The notes below the pieces were generated by a model that had not been told where the DNA came from, made no database searches, and worked only from the letters and a program-made list of their open reading frames with translations. This document shows positions 24,081-31,627 of a DNA stretch of 34,269 bases, one piece after another (the stretch's first letter is position 1; every line of letters starts with the position of its first letter). The stretch covers positions 1 through 34,269 of the forward strand of contig MNVD01000004.1 in the NCBI GenBank assembly GCA_001871445.1. The letters run 5' to 3'. Position numbers and translations under genes: made by a program. Source of the DNA: Candidatus Magasanikbacteria bacterium CG1_02_41_34 (GTDB taxonomy: Bacteria > Patescibacteriota > Patescibacteriia > Magasanikbacterales > UBA922).

Positions 24081-25244
24081 CTACTTCACAAGATACGCGC
24101 GCAATGCAGCAATCGATGCTCTGAGCTCTGTTGCCGTCTCACCAAAAGAACATCGCACATAGCCGTCCATACCAAATGCCACTCCTGGGACCATCGCAAC
24201 ATTGGCGTCCGCCAACACACTGGTACAAAATGCTGCAGAATCTGTCTCTGCACTCCCAAACGTAGCAATAGGGAAAAACTGATATAACCCAGACATCGCT
24301 GGCATCAGAGACACACCAAATGCATCGGTGAATGCCTGACAAAAGACATCGCGACGTGCCTGCATCTCAGCACAATGCGTTGGGACAATCTCATCTGCCA
24401 CCTGAATACCTGCGAGAGCAGCCCACTGCGATATGGTACTCGCGCCAGACGTCGTCTGTCCTTGGAGTGTCGTGAGCACACGAATAATCTCTTCATCGGC
24501 AAACACAAATCCTACTCGCCATCCTGTCATCGCAAAATGCTTTGACACACTCTGCACGACAATCACTCTATCGGTATGTTCTGCAAATGATGCACACGAT
24601 ATATATTCGGCTCCATCATATACCAGACCACTGTAAACTTCGTCAGAGATAATACGAATGTCATGCCCCGCTGCGACGTCGAGTATTGCCTGCAATTCTT
24701 CGGTGGTATACAACACGCCTGTAGGATTTGAACCATTATTCAAGATCAGTACTTTTGTATGTGGTGTGATATGCATTTCAATATCTGTTGGCAGTACTTT
24801 CCATCCACGCGCTTCTATGGTTGCGATCACCACTGGCGTCGCACCTGCCATTTCTACCTGACTTATATATGACACCCAATATGGTGCAACAATCAACGCT
24901 TCGTCTCCCGGTGACAACAATGTATCGAAAAGTAAACTCACACCATGCTTTCCTCCTGCGGTGACGATGGTCTCGGCACGAGAAAAATGAGTACCATACG
25001 TCGTATTCATCCACACCGCAGCGGCATCACGAAGCGCTGGAATCCCCGCAACAGGCCCATAATGTGTCTTGCCTGTACGAATCGCCTGATATGCTGCATC
25101 ACCAATTATCGCTGGTGTATCGAGCATTGGTTCGCCAGCACTCAAATTGTAGACACGCTCCCCAGCAGCACGCTTTTCGAGTGCAAGACTGTTCACGGCC
25201 ACCGTGAGTGATGGAGAAATATGTGTACGAGCAGAAAAATGCAT
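24081..25244 (-). CDS. PLP-dependent class I aminotransferase (aspartate aminotransferase-like)
   Basis: The 387 residues show NLSAGEPMLDTP (33-44), NNGSNPTG (169-176), ISDEVYSGLVYDG (199-211, with the PLP-binding Asp and Tyr) and QSVSKHFAMTGWRVGF (231-246, Schiff-base Lys 235). A C-terminal YVRCSFGE supplies the carboxylate-binding Arg. This is the fold-type I, class I group with aspartate aminotransferases. The exact amino donor cannot be settled. It starts 5 nt after the PspC gene, so the two are probably one transcript. In a lineage poor in amino acid synthesis it may serve salvage or aspartate-glutamate exchange. Confidence 0.92.
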   Translation of the reverse strand: MHFSARTHISPSLTVAVNSLALEKRAAGERVYNLSAGEPMLDTPAIIGDAAYQAIRTGKTHYGPVAGIPALRDAAAVWMNTTYGTHFSRAETIVTAGGKHGVSLLFDTLLSPGDEALIVAPYWVSYISQVEMAGATPVVIATIEARGWKVLPTDIEMHITPHTKVLILNNGSNPTGVLYTTEELQAILDVAAGHDIRIISDEVYSGLVYDGAEYISCASFAEHTDRVIVVQSVSKHFAMTGWRVGFVFADEEIIRVLTTLQGQTTSGASTISQWAALAGIQVADEIVPTHCAEMQARRDVFCQAFTDAFGVSLMPAMSGLYQFFPIATFGSAETDSAAFCTSVLADANVAMVPGVAFGMDGYVRCSFGETATELRASIAALRAYLVK

Positions 25245-25249
25245 AAAAA

Positions 25250-25462
25250 TTATTGTTCATCCACAACATTGTACGGTGGTTTCACCGGAATGAAGGAATG
25301 TCCAAGAATATATAAAATAACAAAAGGAAACACGCCCGTGGCGAGAAGGAGTACTAAAAATATAATACGAATAACCGTTGGATCCAGATTGACATAGTCA
25401 CCAATCCCCGCAAGAATCCCAAACAGTATTCCTTTTTTTGTATTTCGATATAGTTTTTTCAT
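25250..25462 (-). CDS. PspC domain membrane protein
   Basis: The 70 residues are almost entirely one PspC domain: KKLYRNTKKGILFGILAGIGDYVNLDPTVIRIIF, then a hydrophobic helix (about 32-54) and a short tail. PspC proteins sit in the membrane and are linked to envelope-stress sensing in other bacteria. Here there is no PspA or PspF nearby. The stop is 5 nt before the aminotransferase start. Function in this organism is not known. Confidence 0.88.
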   Translation of the reverse strand: MKKLYRNTKKGILFGILAGIGDYVNLDPTVIRIIFLVLLLATGVFPFVILYILGHSFIPVKPPYNVVDEQ

Positions 25463-25505
25463 ACCAGTACTCTAGCAAGAATAGAAGACGAAAACAAGAT
25501 TTTTT

Positions 25506-25608
25506 GGTGAGAATGCGGGCGTTTCCAAAGAAACGCCCGCACCCCCTCTAGTGATGAATCCAGAATGACCACGCGACGCATGGTCATTCAATGTACGGAA
25601 TTCTCACC
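25506..25608. other. 103-nt nested palindrome with three-way-junction fold
   Basis: An outer 9-bp stem (GGTGAGAAT/ATTCTCACC, 25506-25514 and 25600-25608) encloses two hairpins. The first is an 11-bp stem GCGGGCGTTTC/GAAACGCCCGC with loop CAAA (25515-25540). The second is a 9-bp stem GAATGACCA/TGGTCATTC (25563-25589). The outer stem overlaps the stop codon of the minus-strand gene at 25604. No T-run follows on either strand. Confidence 0.7.
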
Positions 25609-25807
25609 TGTACATCATCGCATGAAGCTGAAGCTCGTAAGCCCGCTGTCCATCCAATGCTCCAACAACATCGGTCATGTTCAACCCCAGGACCTCCTGA
25701 AGTTGATCTAGTTCCTCCGGCTTTTTCCCCGTATACACAGCGATATGCCGCAAGTACCAAAGCAGTTCGAGACACCGAATGAGATGCGATTGTTGTGTAG
25801 CAAACAT
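25604..25807 (-). CDS. Small GC-rich helical protein, unknown
   Basis: The start is ATG 25807 (MFATQQSHLIRCLELLW), 11 codons inside the listed ORF, because GAGGGGG lies 5 nt upstream as a ribosome binding site. The 67 residues look helical (LELLWYLRHIAVYTG, then PEELDQLQEVLGLNMTDVVGALDG). GC content is visibly higher than in the flanking genes. The stop is TGA, inside the outer stem of the 3' palindrome. I recognise no family. High GC, strong ribosome binding site and hairpins at both ends suggest a recently acquired cassette, or a toxin/regulator-size gene, but no function can be given. Confidence 0.55.
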   Translation of the reverse strand: MFATQQSHLIRCLELLWYLRHIAVYTGKKPEELDQLQEVLGLNMTDVVGALDGQRAYELQLHAMMYR

Positions 25808-25836
25808 GTGTACCCCCTCAAAGCATGATTGTTGAC

Positions 25837-25870
25837 ACAAGATATGTCCCCTCTTTTTTTCATATCTTGT
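25837..25870 (-). other. Leader hairpin of the small GC-rich gene
   Basis: ACAAGATATG and CATATCTTGT form a perfect 10-bp stem around a 14-nt loop that reads AAAAAAAGAGGGGA on the minus strand. It lies 29 nt upstream of the start codon and may act in translation control or transcript stability. Confidence 0.5.
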
Positions 25871-25876
25871 ACCAAC

Positions 25877-25903
25877 AAAAAACTGCCCTCCTGAGCAGTT
25901 TTT
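25877..25903. terminator. Bidirectional rho-independent terminator
   Basis: AAAAACTGC/GCAGTTTTT around an 8-nt loop. The stretch 25904-26057 to its right contains no gene that I can support. Confidence 0.8.
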
Positions 25904-26057
25904 CTAGATGTTGGGATACCAAACAAACTACTCAGGAAATGGGCAGAAAATAAAACCAGAAAAAGTAGCTTGTTCGTGAAATATTCATATACGTTTTGTA
26001 TGAGTCTACTCTACTATGTAGCGTACGATTGGTCAAAGTGGTGTGTGGATAACAAAG

Positions 26058-26276
26058 TTATTTGCTATCATCTTTGTCTTCATCCCTCATTGGAATTTCC
26101 AATACACCAAAATCATCTTCTCCAGGGTTTTCTCCCATATCTTTTCCTCCCACAGGTTCCCCACCAATATTTCCAATATATACACGTGAAGAAGGTACTG
26201 CTGCTGGCTTTTCTCTAGACAAACCATCCGAAGGTTCTTCAATATACAATGGCACACCTTCACTATGTTCTCCCAT
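26058..26276 (-). CDS. Small acidic hypothetical protein
   Basis: I use the ATG giving MGEHSEGVPLYIEEPSDGL, 12 codons inside the ORF, since the upstream part lies in the hairpin after RNase J. The 72 residues are acidic, rich in Gly, Pro, Glu and Asp, and probably unstructured (VYIGNIGGEPVGGKDMGENPGEDD, ending RDEDKDDSK). There is no signal peptide or membrane helix. I do not recognise the family. It has a similar look to the isolated soluble protein at 17008-17454, but no shared motif. Confidence 0.45.
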   Translation of the reverse strand: MGEHSEGVPLYIEEPSDGLSREKPAAVPSSRVYIGNIGGEPVGGKDMGENPGEDDFGVLEIPMRDEDKDDSK

Positions 26277-26292
26277 ACAAAAAATGTTTATT

Positions 26293-26326
26293 ATCCCACA
26301 AGGCGAGATCACGTCTCTGTGGGATT
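26293..26326 (-). terminator. Hairpin after the RNase J gene
   Basis: ATCCCACA and TGTGGGAT form an outer stem and GAGA/TCTC an inner stem, with a 4-nt bulge. On the minus strand it is followed, after a short A/T stretch, by T6. It lies between the RNase J stop and the next small gene, and terminates or attenuates. Confidence 0.5.
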
Positions 26327-26341
26327 TATGGCTAATTGATT

Positions 26342-28360
26342 TTACACTTCAATCACTACAGGCAGAATCATCGGACGTTTCTGTGTTTTTGTAAACACAA
26401 ATTGTCCAATTTTATCTCGTACATCATTACGAATCTGATTTGTATCTGCCCATGTCTTTGGATCAGATGCGATAATCATCTTCTTCACTTTGTGACGGAT
26501 GTCTTCGATCAAATCTTTATTATCTTTCAAGAATACAAACCCACGTGAAATGATATCTGGATTTTGGATCAGCTTGCCAGTTTTTGATTCTACCGTTGCG
26601 ATCACGACCAGCATACCATCCTCTGCCAATACCTGTCGATCGCGGAGAACAACATTTTGTGAATCACTAATACCAAGACCATCAACAAAGACATAGTCAC
26701 TGTTTGCTTTTTCTTTCAATACTTTCAGTCCGTCTTTATCCATTTCAATAATAGAACCATTGTCTGGGACAATTGTTTTGTTTTCTGGATAACCGTGTTT
26801 TACCACAAGGCGTTGCGCTTCTTTGAGAAAGAAATGATTGCCATACACTGGCATAAAATAATCCGGCTTTACCTGATCGATCATGTCGATGATATCGCGA
26901 CGTGTTCCATGACCACTGACGTGTACATCCATTAGATCTCCGTGAATAACATTGTCACACTGACGATAAATATTATCTTTGAGACGTTGGATCGATCGTT
27001 CATTTCCTGGAATGACAGAGGACGAAAATACTACTGTATCATTTTTACGCAATTTTACACTGCGATGGTTGCCACTTGAGATACGATTCAAAACTGCATT
27101 TTCTTCTCCTTGCGCACCAGTACAAACAATAACAATTTTGTTTTCAGGAAAATCATCTGTATTGTGAACATCGATCAATGTTTCTTTTGCAGGTTTTACA
27201 TATCCGAGTTCGCGCGCAATTTCGATATTTTTTTTCATGCTGTAGCCATCGAGTGCCACTTTTTTGCCAAGTTTATTTGCCGCTTCGATGAGCCATTTGA
27301 CACGTTCTACTTGTGAAGAAAATGTTGCAATGATTATTCTTCCTGGTGCGTCTTTCAACAGATTGTACAAATTTTCATACAATTCTTCGTGTGTTGCATG
27401 ACGACCTTCTTTTAGCGCGCCGAGACTCTCGAGCATGAGCACACTTGGCCGTTTTTCTTTCAACAGCTGATCGTAGTGAACATGTGTATGATCATTGGCA
27501 TCACGTTCCATAGTCCAATCTCCTGGATGAAATACTGTTCCAACCGGTGTTTCAATAATCGTTCCCATCGCATCCATGATAGAATGTTCTACCTGAAAAA
27601 ATCCAATACGAAATTTTCCAAGACGAACACGATCTTGTATCGATTTTACAGTAATCGTTTTCAATTTTTTTGCGCTTCCTTTTTTGTAATCCTCCACACG
27701 ATCTTTGATCATGGCCAAAGTCAGTGGCATCGCGATGATCGGTGGGTACCCAAGTTTTTCAAGAAGAATTGGTGCTGCACCGATATGATCGAGATGACCA
27801 TGACTAAATACAACCCCTCGAATATTTTTTATTTTCTTTTCGAGATAACTCACATTTGGGATAATATAATCGATTCCAGGCATGTCATCTTCAGGAAACT
27901 GAAGTCCCATGTCCAAAATAACAATATCGTCTTCGTATTCGTAGATCACCATGTTTCGGCCTACTTCTTCTTGTCCGCCGATAGGAATAATACGAAACGT
28001 ACCTGCCTTGAGAGGTGGCACTTTTGAAGCTCCTGCTTTTGATGCATACCCAGTACCTGCAGGTTGAGATGGTCGTGCATTTGAATGTGAACCACCACTT
28101 CGTGATTGACGCGGTTGTTTGCCTGAAAATGTTTTCTTCTCGGCACTTGCCATGGGCCTTCCCATGAAGGCTGGTTTTTCAGTATGTTGCGTTGGTCTTC
28201 CTAAAAAAGATATTTTTTCAGTACTAGGCAATGGCTTTCCTGAATTTCTTCCTACAATTTTGTGCATAGACGTGCGGTGCGTTGCGGGAGTGCGACCAAT
28301 TGTTTTTGGCGCACGACCACGATGTTCGACCGATGTTGGCCGAGATGGGGCTTGTGTCAT
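26342..28360 (-). CDS. rnj: Ribonuclease J with long disordered N-terminal extension
   Basis: RNase J is a metallo-beta-lactamase-fold endo- and 5'-3' exoribonuclease for mRNA decay and rRNA maturation. I place the start at MTQAPSRPTSVEHRG (26 codons inside the ORF). In the listed ORF numbering, residues about 145-698 are the enzyme: IPIGGQEEVGRNM, VVFSHGHLDHIGA (zinc site HGHLDH, 213-218), HPGDWTMER, VSGHG and the usual beta-CASP and C-terminal domains. The first ~115 residues of the mature protein are basic and low in complexity. They contain three 13-residue repeats around 72-110 (TEKISFLGRPTQ, TEKPAFMGRPMA, AEKKTFSGKQPR). Extensions of this kind on RNase J are common in Patescibacteria as I recall and may bind RNA or partners. 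Confidence 0.93.
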   Translation of the reverse strand: MTQAPSRPTSVEHRGRAPKTIGRTPATHRTSMHKIVGRNSGKPLPSTEKISFLGRPTQHTEKPAFMGRPMASAEKKTFSGKQPRQSRSGGSHSNARPSQPAGTGYASKAGASKVPPLKAGTFRIIPIGGQEEVGRNMVIYEYEDDIVILDMGLQFPEDDMPGIDYIIPNVSYLEKKIKNIRGVVFSHGHLDHIGAAPILLEKLGYPPIIAMPLTLAMIKDRVEDYKKGSAKKLKTITVKSIQDRVRLGKFRIGFFQVEHSIMDAMGTIIETPVGTVFHPGDWTMERDANDHTHVHYDQLLKEKRPSVLMLESLGALKEGRHATHEELYENLYNLLKDAPGRIIIATFSSQVERVKWLIEAANKLGKKVALDGYSMKKNIEIARELGYVKPAKETLIDVHNTDDFPENKIVIVCTGAQGEENAVLNRISSGNHRSVKLRKNDTVVFSSSVIPGNERSIQRLKDNIYRQCDNVIHGDLMDVHVSGHGTRRDIIDMIDQVKPDYFMPVYGNHFFLKEAQRLVVKHGYPENKTIVPDNGSIIEMDKDGLKVLKEKANSDYVFVDGLGISDSQNVVLRDRQVLAEDGMLVVIATVESKTGKLIQNPDIISRGFVFLKDNKDLIEDIRHKVKKMIIASDPKTWADTNQIRNDVRDKIGQFVFTKTQKRPMILPVVIEV

Positions 28361-28478
28361 AAAAATAAGTACATGTGACAAACGCAATATCATGACTGCG
28401 CTGTCTGTATAAAAGGACATACACATGCATACCACCAAAAAAGCGGTATGCCATTGAAGAAAGATGTGTATATGTTTG

Positions 28479-28561
28479 TGCCGAAAGAGGGACTCGAACC
28501 CTCACACTCTTGCGAGCACATGCACCTGAAGCATGCGTGTATACCATTTCACCACTTCGGC
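28479..28561 (-). tRNA. tRNA-Leu (anticodon CAG)
   Basis: The minus strand begins GCCGAAGTGGTGAAATGG and has anticodon stem CATGC/GCATG with loop TTCAGGT. A long variable arm TGCTCGCAAGAGTG (class II) and T-loop GGTTCGAGTCC follow. Acceptor GCCGAAG pairs with TTTCGGC (one G-T pair). CCA is not encoded. Confidence 0.95.
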
Positions 28562-28598
28562 GTGGTTTTGGAAGAGAAGAAGAAGCAATAAGTACTAC

Positions 28599-28627
28599 AC
28601 TCTACCACAGTGTAAAAATATTGTCAA
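28599..28627 (-). promoter_or_regulatory. Promoter for tRNA-Leu
   Basis: On the minus strand a consensus TTGACA (28622-28627) and TAGAGT (28599-28604) are separated by 17 nt, about 38 nt before the tRNA. The -35 box overlaps the stop codon (TGA) of the upstream gene. Confidence 0.65.
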
Positions 28628-30642
28628 GATCCAGCATGTCTATTCCACACTTTTTTTGTCTTGATAAACCACGATTCAATATTATTAAATCTATCTGCCG
28701 GATGAGAAATACGAGAAACATCAAAACCTTGCACGATATCACTCAATGCATAGGTGTACGTAGGCATATACAAAAATACGGCGGGTATATCATCTTGCAA
28801 CTGATCTTGAAATTTGATATACAATGCAATTTCAGCTTCACCATCGGTTGTTTCTCTCGCATCCTCCAATATACTATCAATCTCTTTATTTGAATACTGA
28901 CTCAAATTCAATCCAGGAAAATTTACCTGGCTCGAATGCCAAAAGGCATACTGATCAGGATCTTCACCAACAATCATGCCGTACAATAAGACATCATAAT
29001 TACGTTCTTTGAGTACTTGTTTTGAAATATCTTTTGCAGGTACCAAAGAAATATTGGTCACAATACCAAGTTCCTGCCACATACTCGCAACAATATGAGC
29101 TGCCTGGCTATACTCAGTCGTATCGCTCGTCACAATAGTCAACGTTACAATATGTTTATCATCATCGACTCGGTAAAATGGTTGCGCCAGATCAATACGT
29201 GTCTCAATGGCATCCTTCATTTGTTGCAACACATCTTCTGGAACATCAACAGTGCGCTCTTCCTTCACGCCTTCACCTTCTGGCGTGGAAGATACAGAGA
29301 CAAGAGATTCTTTATATCTCACGATCTCTTCATCAAGCAACATGGTTCTATATTCATCGACAGAAAGACGATCATAGGTTTTATCAAGAGTCTCATTTGC
29401 AGTGGCAATATCACACCGTTCTGTCTTTCGTTCTGGATCATACCCAGGAAAACCAGGTAATACAGGACTGTGAATAATTTGTCCTTCATTATCAAGGGTT
29501 TCTCTGAGTATACGTTCTTTATCAATACTACAAGAAAGCATTTTTCGTACATCAAGTTCTTTGAGAACCGTCGTGTGAGATTGATTAAACATGAGTGCAG
29601 TGTATTGTGGCAATTGTAACGTACGGAGTACCAAATGTTTACGTGCTACTTGGCTTCTCAAATCATATGGCACAAAGTGAAGTCCATCAACTTTCTTTTC
29701 TCGTAAATCTTGAATTGCCCCACCTGGTCCTGCGTACGCATTATAAAATGAAAAAACAAACTCTTTGATATACGGTGACTGTCGATACCATTCATCAAAT
29801 CGAGAAAGTTCATATCGAACAATTCGTCCACTATCATCCTTTAGCAATTTAGAAAATTTGTATGGCCCGGTACCAATTGGTTGTGTGTTTTTTGGTGAAA
29901 GTCGCAATTGTTCTGCAGATATCCCCTGCCATACATGCTCTGGCAGGATACCAACAGTAAGGGAAGAAGGAAATGCAGGAAATGGTTCAGCCAATGTAAA
30001 ACGAACCGTATATTCATCAAGCTTCTCAACTTTGATGCCTTGAAAACTTACAAGCAGCGGACTGTTGATCACAGGATCCTGAATCGCATCGAACGTAAAT
30101 ATCACATCATCTGCGGTGAACGGTTCTCCATCATGCCAATGAACATCTTGCTTCAAAGAAAACGTGTACACGAGCTTGTCCTCGCTAATTGCTGGCGGTG
30201 TTGTCGCAAGATCTGGGACGAGGTGCTGAAAATTGTCATGTCGCATCAACCCAGAATACACTAGACGAGTCAGATCAACATCAGTATCATTGGTCGAAGC
30301 AAAGAGTGGATTGATTCGTTGAGGGGAACCGACAACAGCTTCTGTATATCGTCCACCAACAGCAGGCACGGTCGTGAGGTGGGTAGACAAAAGAGTATAC
30401 CCAAACCACAAAAGCGAACACGCAAATACCACTCCTGAAAACATAAACAATCGTTTCTCGCGAACACTCAACAATCCAGGAAGCATGGCCCATTGTTTTA
30501 TCGATGGCGTTCGCTTTCCACGAAGAGACCGAATGAGTGTGACATCATGGTCGTGTGAAACAAGTGGTGTGACAACATGAGAACGCCCAACTTTTTTTTT
30601 GAGTGATTGAACAACGTTTTTCAAAAAAGAAATACTACGCAC
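28624..30642 (-). CDS. Membrane-anchored oligopeptide-binding protein (SBP family 5)
   Basis: The 672 residues have a cytosolic N-terminus (1-65), one membrane segment (FMFSGVVFACSLLWFGYTLL, about 67-86), then a family 5 solute-binding protein. Characteristic parts are RYTEAVVGSPQRINPLF, LVYSGLMRHD, YTFSLKQDVHWHDGEPFTADDVIFTFDAI and the C-terminal YDVLLYGMIVGEDPD. Such proteins deliver peptides to an ABC transporter. The permease and ATPase genes are not in this window. The start is GTG (30642), 43 nt after secG. A small CCACGCA/TGCGTGG palindrome lies in that gap. The stop is TGA, so TGA is not reassigned in this organism. Confidence 0.92.
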   Translation of the reverse strand: MRSISFLKNVVQSLKKKVGRSHVVTPLVSHDHDVTLIRSLRGKRTPSIKQWAMLPGLLSVREKRLFMFSGVVFACSLLWFGYTLLSTHLTTVPAVGGRYTEAVVGSPQRINPLFASTNDTDVDLTRLVYSGLMRHDNFQHLVPDLATTPPAISEDKLVYTFSLKQDVHWHDGEPFTADDVIFTFDAIQDPVINSPLLVSFQGIKVEKLDEYTVRFTLAEPFPAFPSSLTVGILPEHVWQGISAEQLRLSPKNTQPIGTGPYKFSKLLKDDSGRIVRYELSRFDEWYRQSPYIKEFVFSFYNAYAGPGGAIQDLREKKVDGLHFVPYDLRSQVARKHLVLRTLQLPQYTALMFNQSHTTVLKELDVRKMLSCSIDKERILRETLDNEGQIIHSPVLPGFPGYDPERKTERCDIATANETLDKTYDRLSVDEYRTMLLDEEIVRYKESLVSVSSTPEGEGVKEERTVDVPEDVLQQMKDAIETRIDLAQPFYRVDDDKHIVTLTIVTSDTTEYSQAAHIVASMWQELGIVTNISLVPAKDISKQVLKERNYDVLLYGMIVGEDPDQYAFWHSSQVNFPGLNLSQYSNKEIDSILEDARETTDGEAEIALYIKFQDQLQDDIPAVFLYMPTYTYALSDIVQGFDVSRISHPADRFNNIESWFIKTKKVWNRHAGS

Positions 30643-30685
30643 ATGGACACGAGGACTTTACCACGCATTGCGTGGAAGACGCTAT

Positions 30686-30901
30686 TTAGAGAATGACAAG
30701 CACGAGAGAAAGAAGAAAAAAAGCAATAGAGATACCAATAGTTGCTCGGAACAGTACCAAATCGCTTCCTCGGCGAGTAGATGCTATACCACCACCTCCA
30801 CCAAATGCAGCACCAAGCCCAGCTCCCTGTTGCTGGAGCAAAATGACAACAATGAGGAGAATCCCCAAAACCATTTGAGCTATAGTGAGTAGAGTTTGCA
30901 T
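30686..30901 (-). CDS. secG: Protein translocase subunit SecG
   Basis: SecG joins SecYE in the membrane and helps protein export. The 71 residues start MQTLLTIAQMVLGI (20 codons inside the ORF). They show two membrane helices (about 5-22 and 50-70) linked by the signature VVILLQQQGAGLGAAFGGGGG and a basic STRRGSD loop. Length and layout match bacterial SecG. The predicted promoter ends only about 10 nt upstream of the start, so the leader is very short. The gene is followed by the oligopeptide-binding protein, likely in one transcript. Confidence 0.92.
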   Translation of the reverse strand: MQTLLTIAQMVLGILLIVVILLQQQGAGLGAAFGGGGGIASTRRGSDLVLFRATIGISIAFFLLSLVLVIL

Positions 30902-30910
30902 ATATATAAA

Positions 30911-30939
30911 AGTATAGGTGAAAAATAACGAATATTCAA
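30911..30939 (-). promoter_or_regulatory. Promoter for secG
   Basis: On the minus strand TTGAAT (30934-30939) and TATACT (30911-30916) are separated by 17 nt. Transcription should start within about 5 nt of the ATG, so the mRNA may be nearly leaderless. Confidence 0.65.
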
Positions 30940-31001
30940 GAGTGCCCAGAGATGGTATCATCCTCTCCTCAGAATGTCAATGTCTTCCAGGCACATTGCT
31001 C

Positions 31002-31030
31002 TTGACATATGTACTTCTCCATGATATAGT
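31002..31030 (+). promoter_or_regulatory. Promoter for rpmE
   Basis: A consensus TTGACA (31002-31007) and TATAGT (31025-31030) are separated by 17 nt, leaving a leader of about 55 nt before the start codon at 31093. Confidence 0.75.
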
Positions 31031-31092
31031 CCTGCCACAAAATTTCGTCCAAAAAATTTCCAATTTTAGCAGTCATTTCTCGAATTTTCACT

Positions 31093-31536
31093 ATGAAAAC
31101 AGACATTCACCCAAGCGTCCACCCAGTCATCTTTGTAGATACTTCATGTGGCGCAGAATTTATTACTCGATCTACATTAAAGTCAAAGGAGACACGTGAT
31201 ATTAATGGTGTTGAACATTATGTGATCAACATCGAAATCTCTAGTGCCTCACACCCATTCTTCACAGGAGAAGAACGATTTGTCGATACAGCAGGACGCG
31301 TTGACAAGTTTAAAGAAAAATTGGACCGCGTAGAAGCTGTAGCAAAAGAACGAAAAGGCAAAAAGGCAAAACGTGAAGCAAAAGTAGCTCTGAAAAAACA
31401 AGAAGAAAAAGAGAGGGCTCCTGCAAAAAAAGCAAAGCCAGTTGTTGAAGCTCCTGTTGAGACTCCGGAAGCAATAGAAATCCCAGTGGAAGCACCAGCA
31501 ACAGAAGTATCTGCAGACGACGCAACAGAAAAATAG
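31093..31536 (+). CDS. rpmE: 50S ribosomal protein L31 (bL31) with long charged tail
   Basis: Residues 1-75 are bL31: [27 protein letters not shown], then [29 protein letters not shown]. The HPFFTG and DTAGRV segments are typical. The zinc-binding cysteines of the Cys-containing form are replaced except Cys 19, so this is the zinc-free type. A tail of about 70 residues rich in Lys, Ala, Glu and Pro ([20 protein letters not shown], then [18 protein letters not shown]) doubles the usual length. The tail is likely disordered and may contact rRNA. It is followed by a terminator and prfA, an order common in bacteria. Confidence 0.92.
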   Translation: MKTDIHPSVHPVIFVDTSCGAEFITRSTLKSKETRDINGVEHYVINIEISSASHPFFTGEERFVDTAGRVDKFKEKLDRVEAVAKERKGKKAKREAKVALKKQEEKERAPAKKAKPVVEAPVETPEAIEIPVEAPATEVSADDATEK

Positions 31537-31552
31537 TTCTTCGTACGTAAAG

Positions 31553-31577
31553 ACAGACCATTCTTCGGTCTGTTTTT
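31553..31577 (+). terminator. Rho-independent terminator after rpmE
   Basis: ACAGACC/GGTCTGT with loop ATTCTTC (7 nt), then a T-run. prfA therefore probably has its own promoter or depends on read-through. Confidence 0.85.
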
Positions 31578-31627
31578 ATATAGAAAAATACCGTATCCTA
31601 TACCCAGTTTCCACTCTACAAAATTAT

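Noticed and set aside
26044-26052. A perfect DnaA-box-like TGTGGATAA (TTATCCACA on the minus strand)
   Set aside because: It is a single site with no cluster, no AT-rich unwinding region and no dnaA/dnaN nearby, so it is not evidence of an origin.
27476-28027. 183-residue plus-strand ORF
   Set aside because: It is antisense to the conserved RNase J catalytic domain and has shadow-like composition.
25604-28626. Possible reassignment of TGA, as in some Patescibacteria
   Set aside because: The oligopeptide-binding protein and the small gene at 25604 end at TGA at natural protein ends, and I saw no gene needing TGA read-through.
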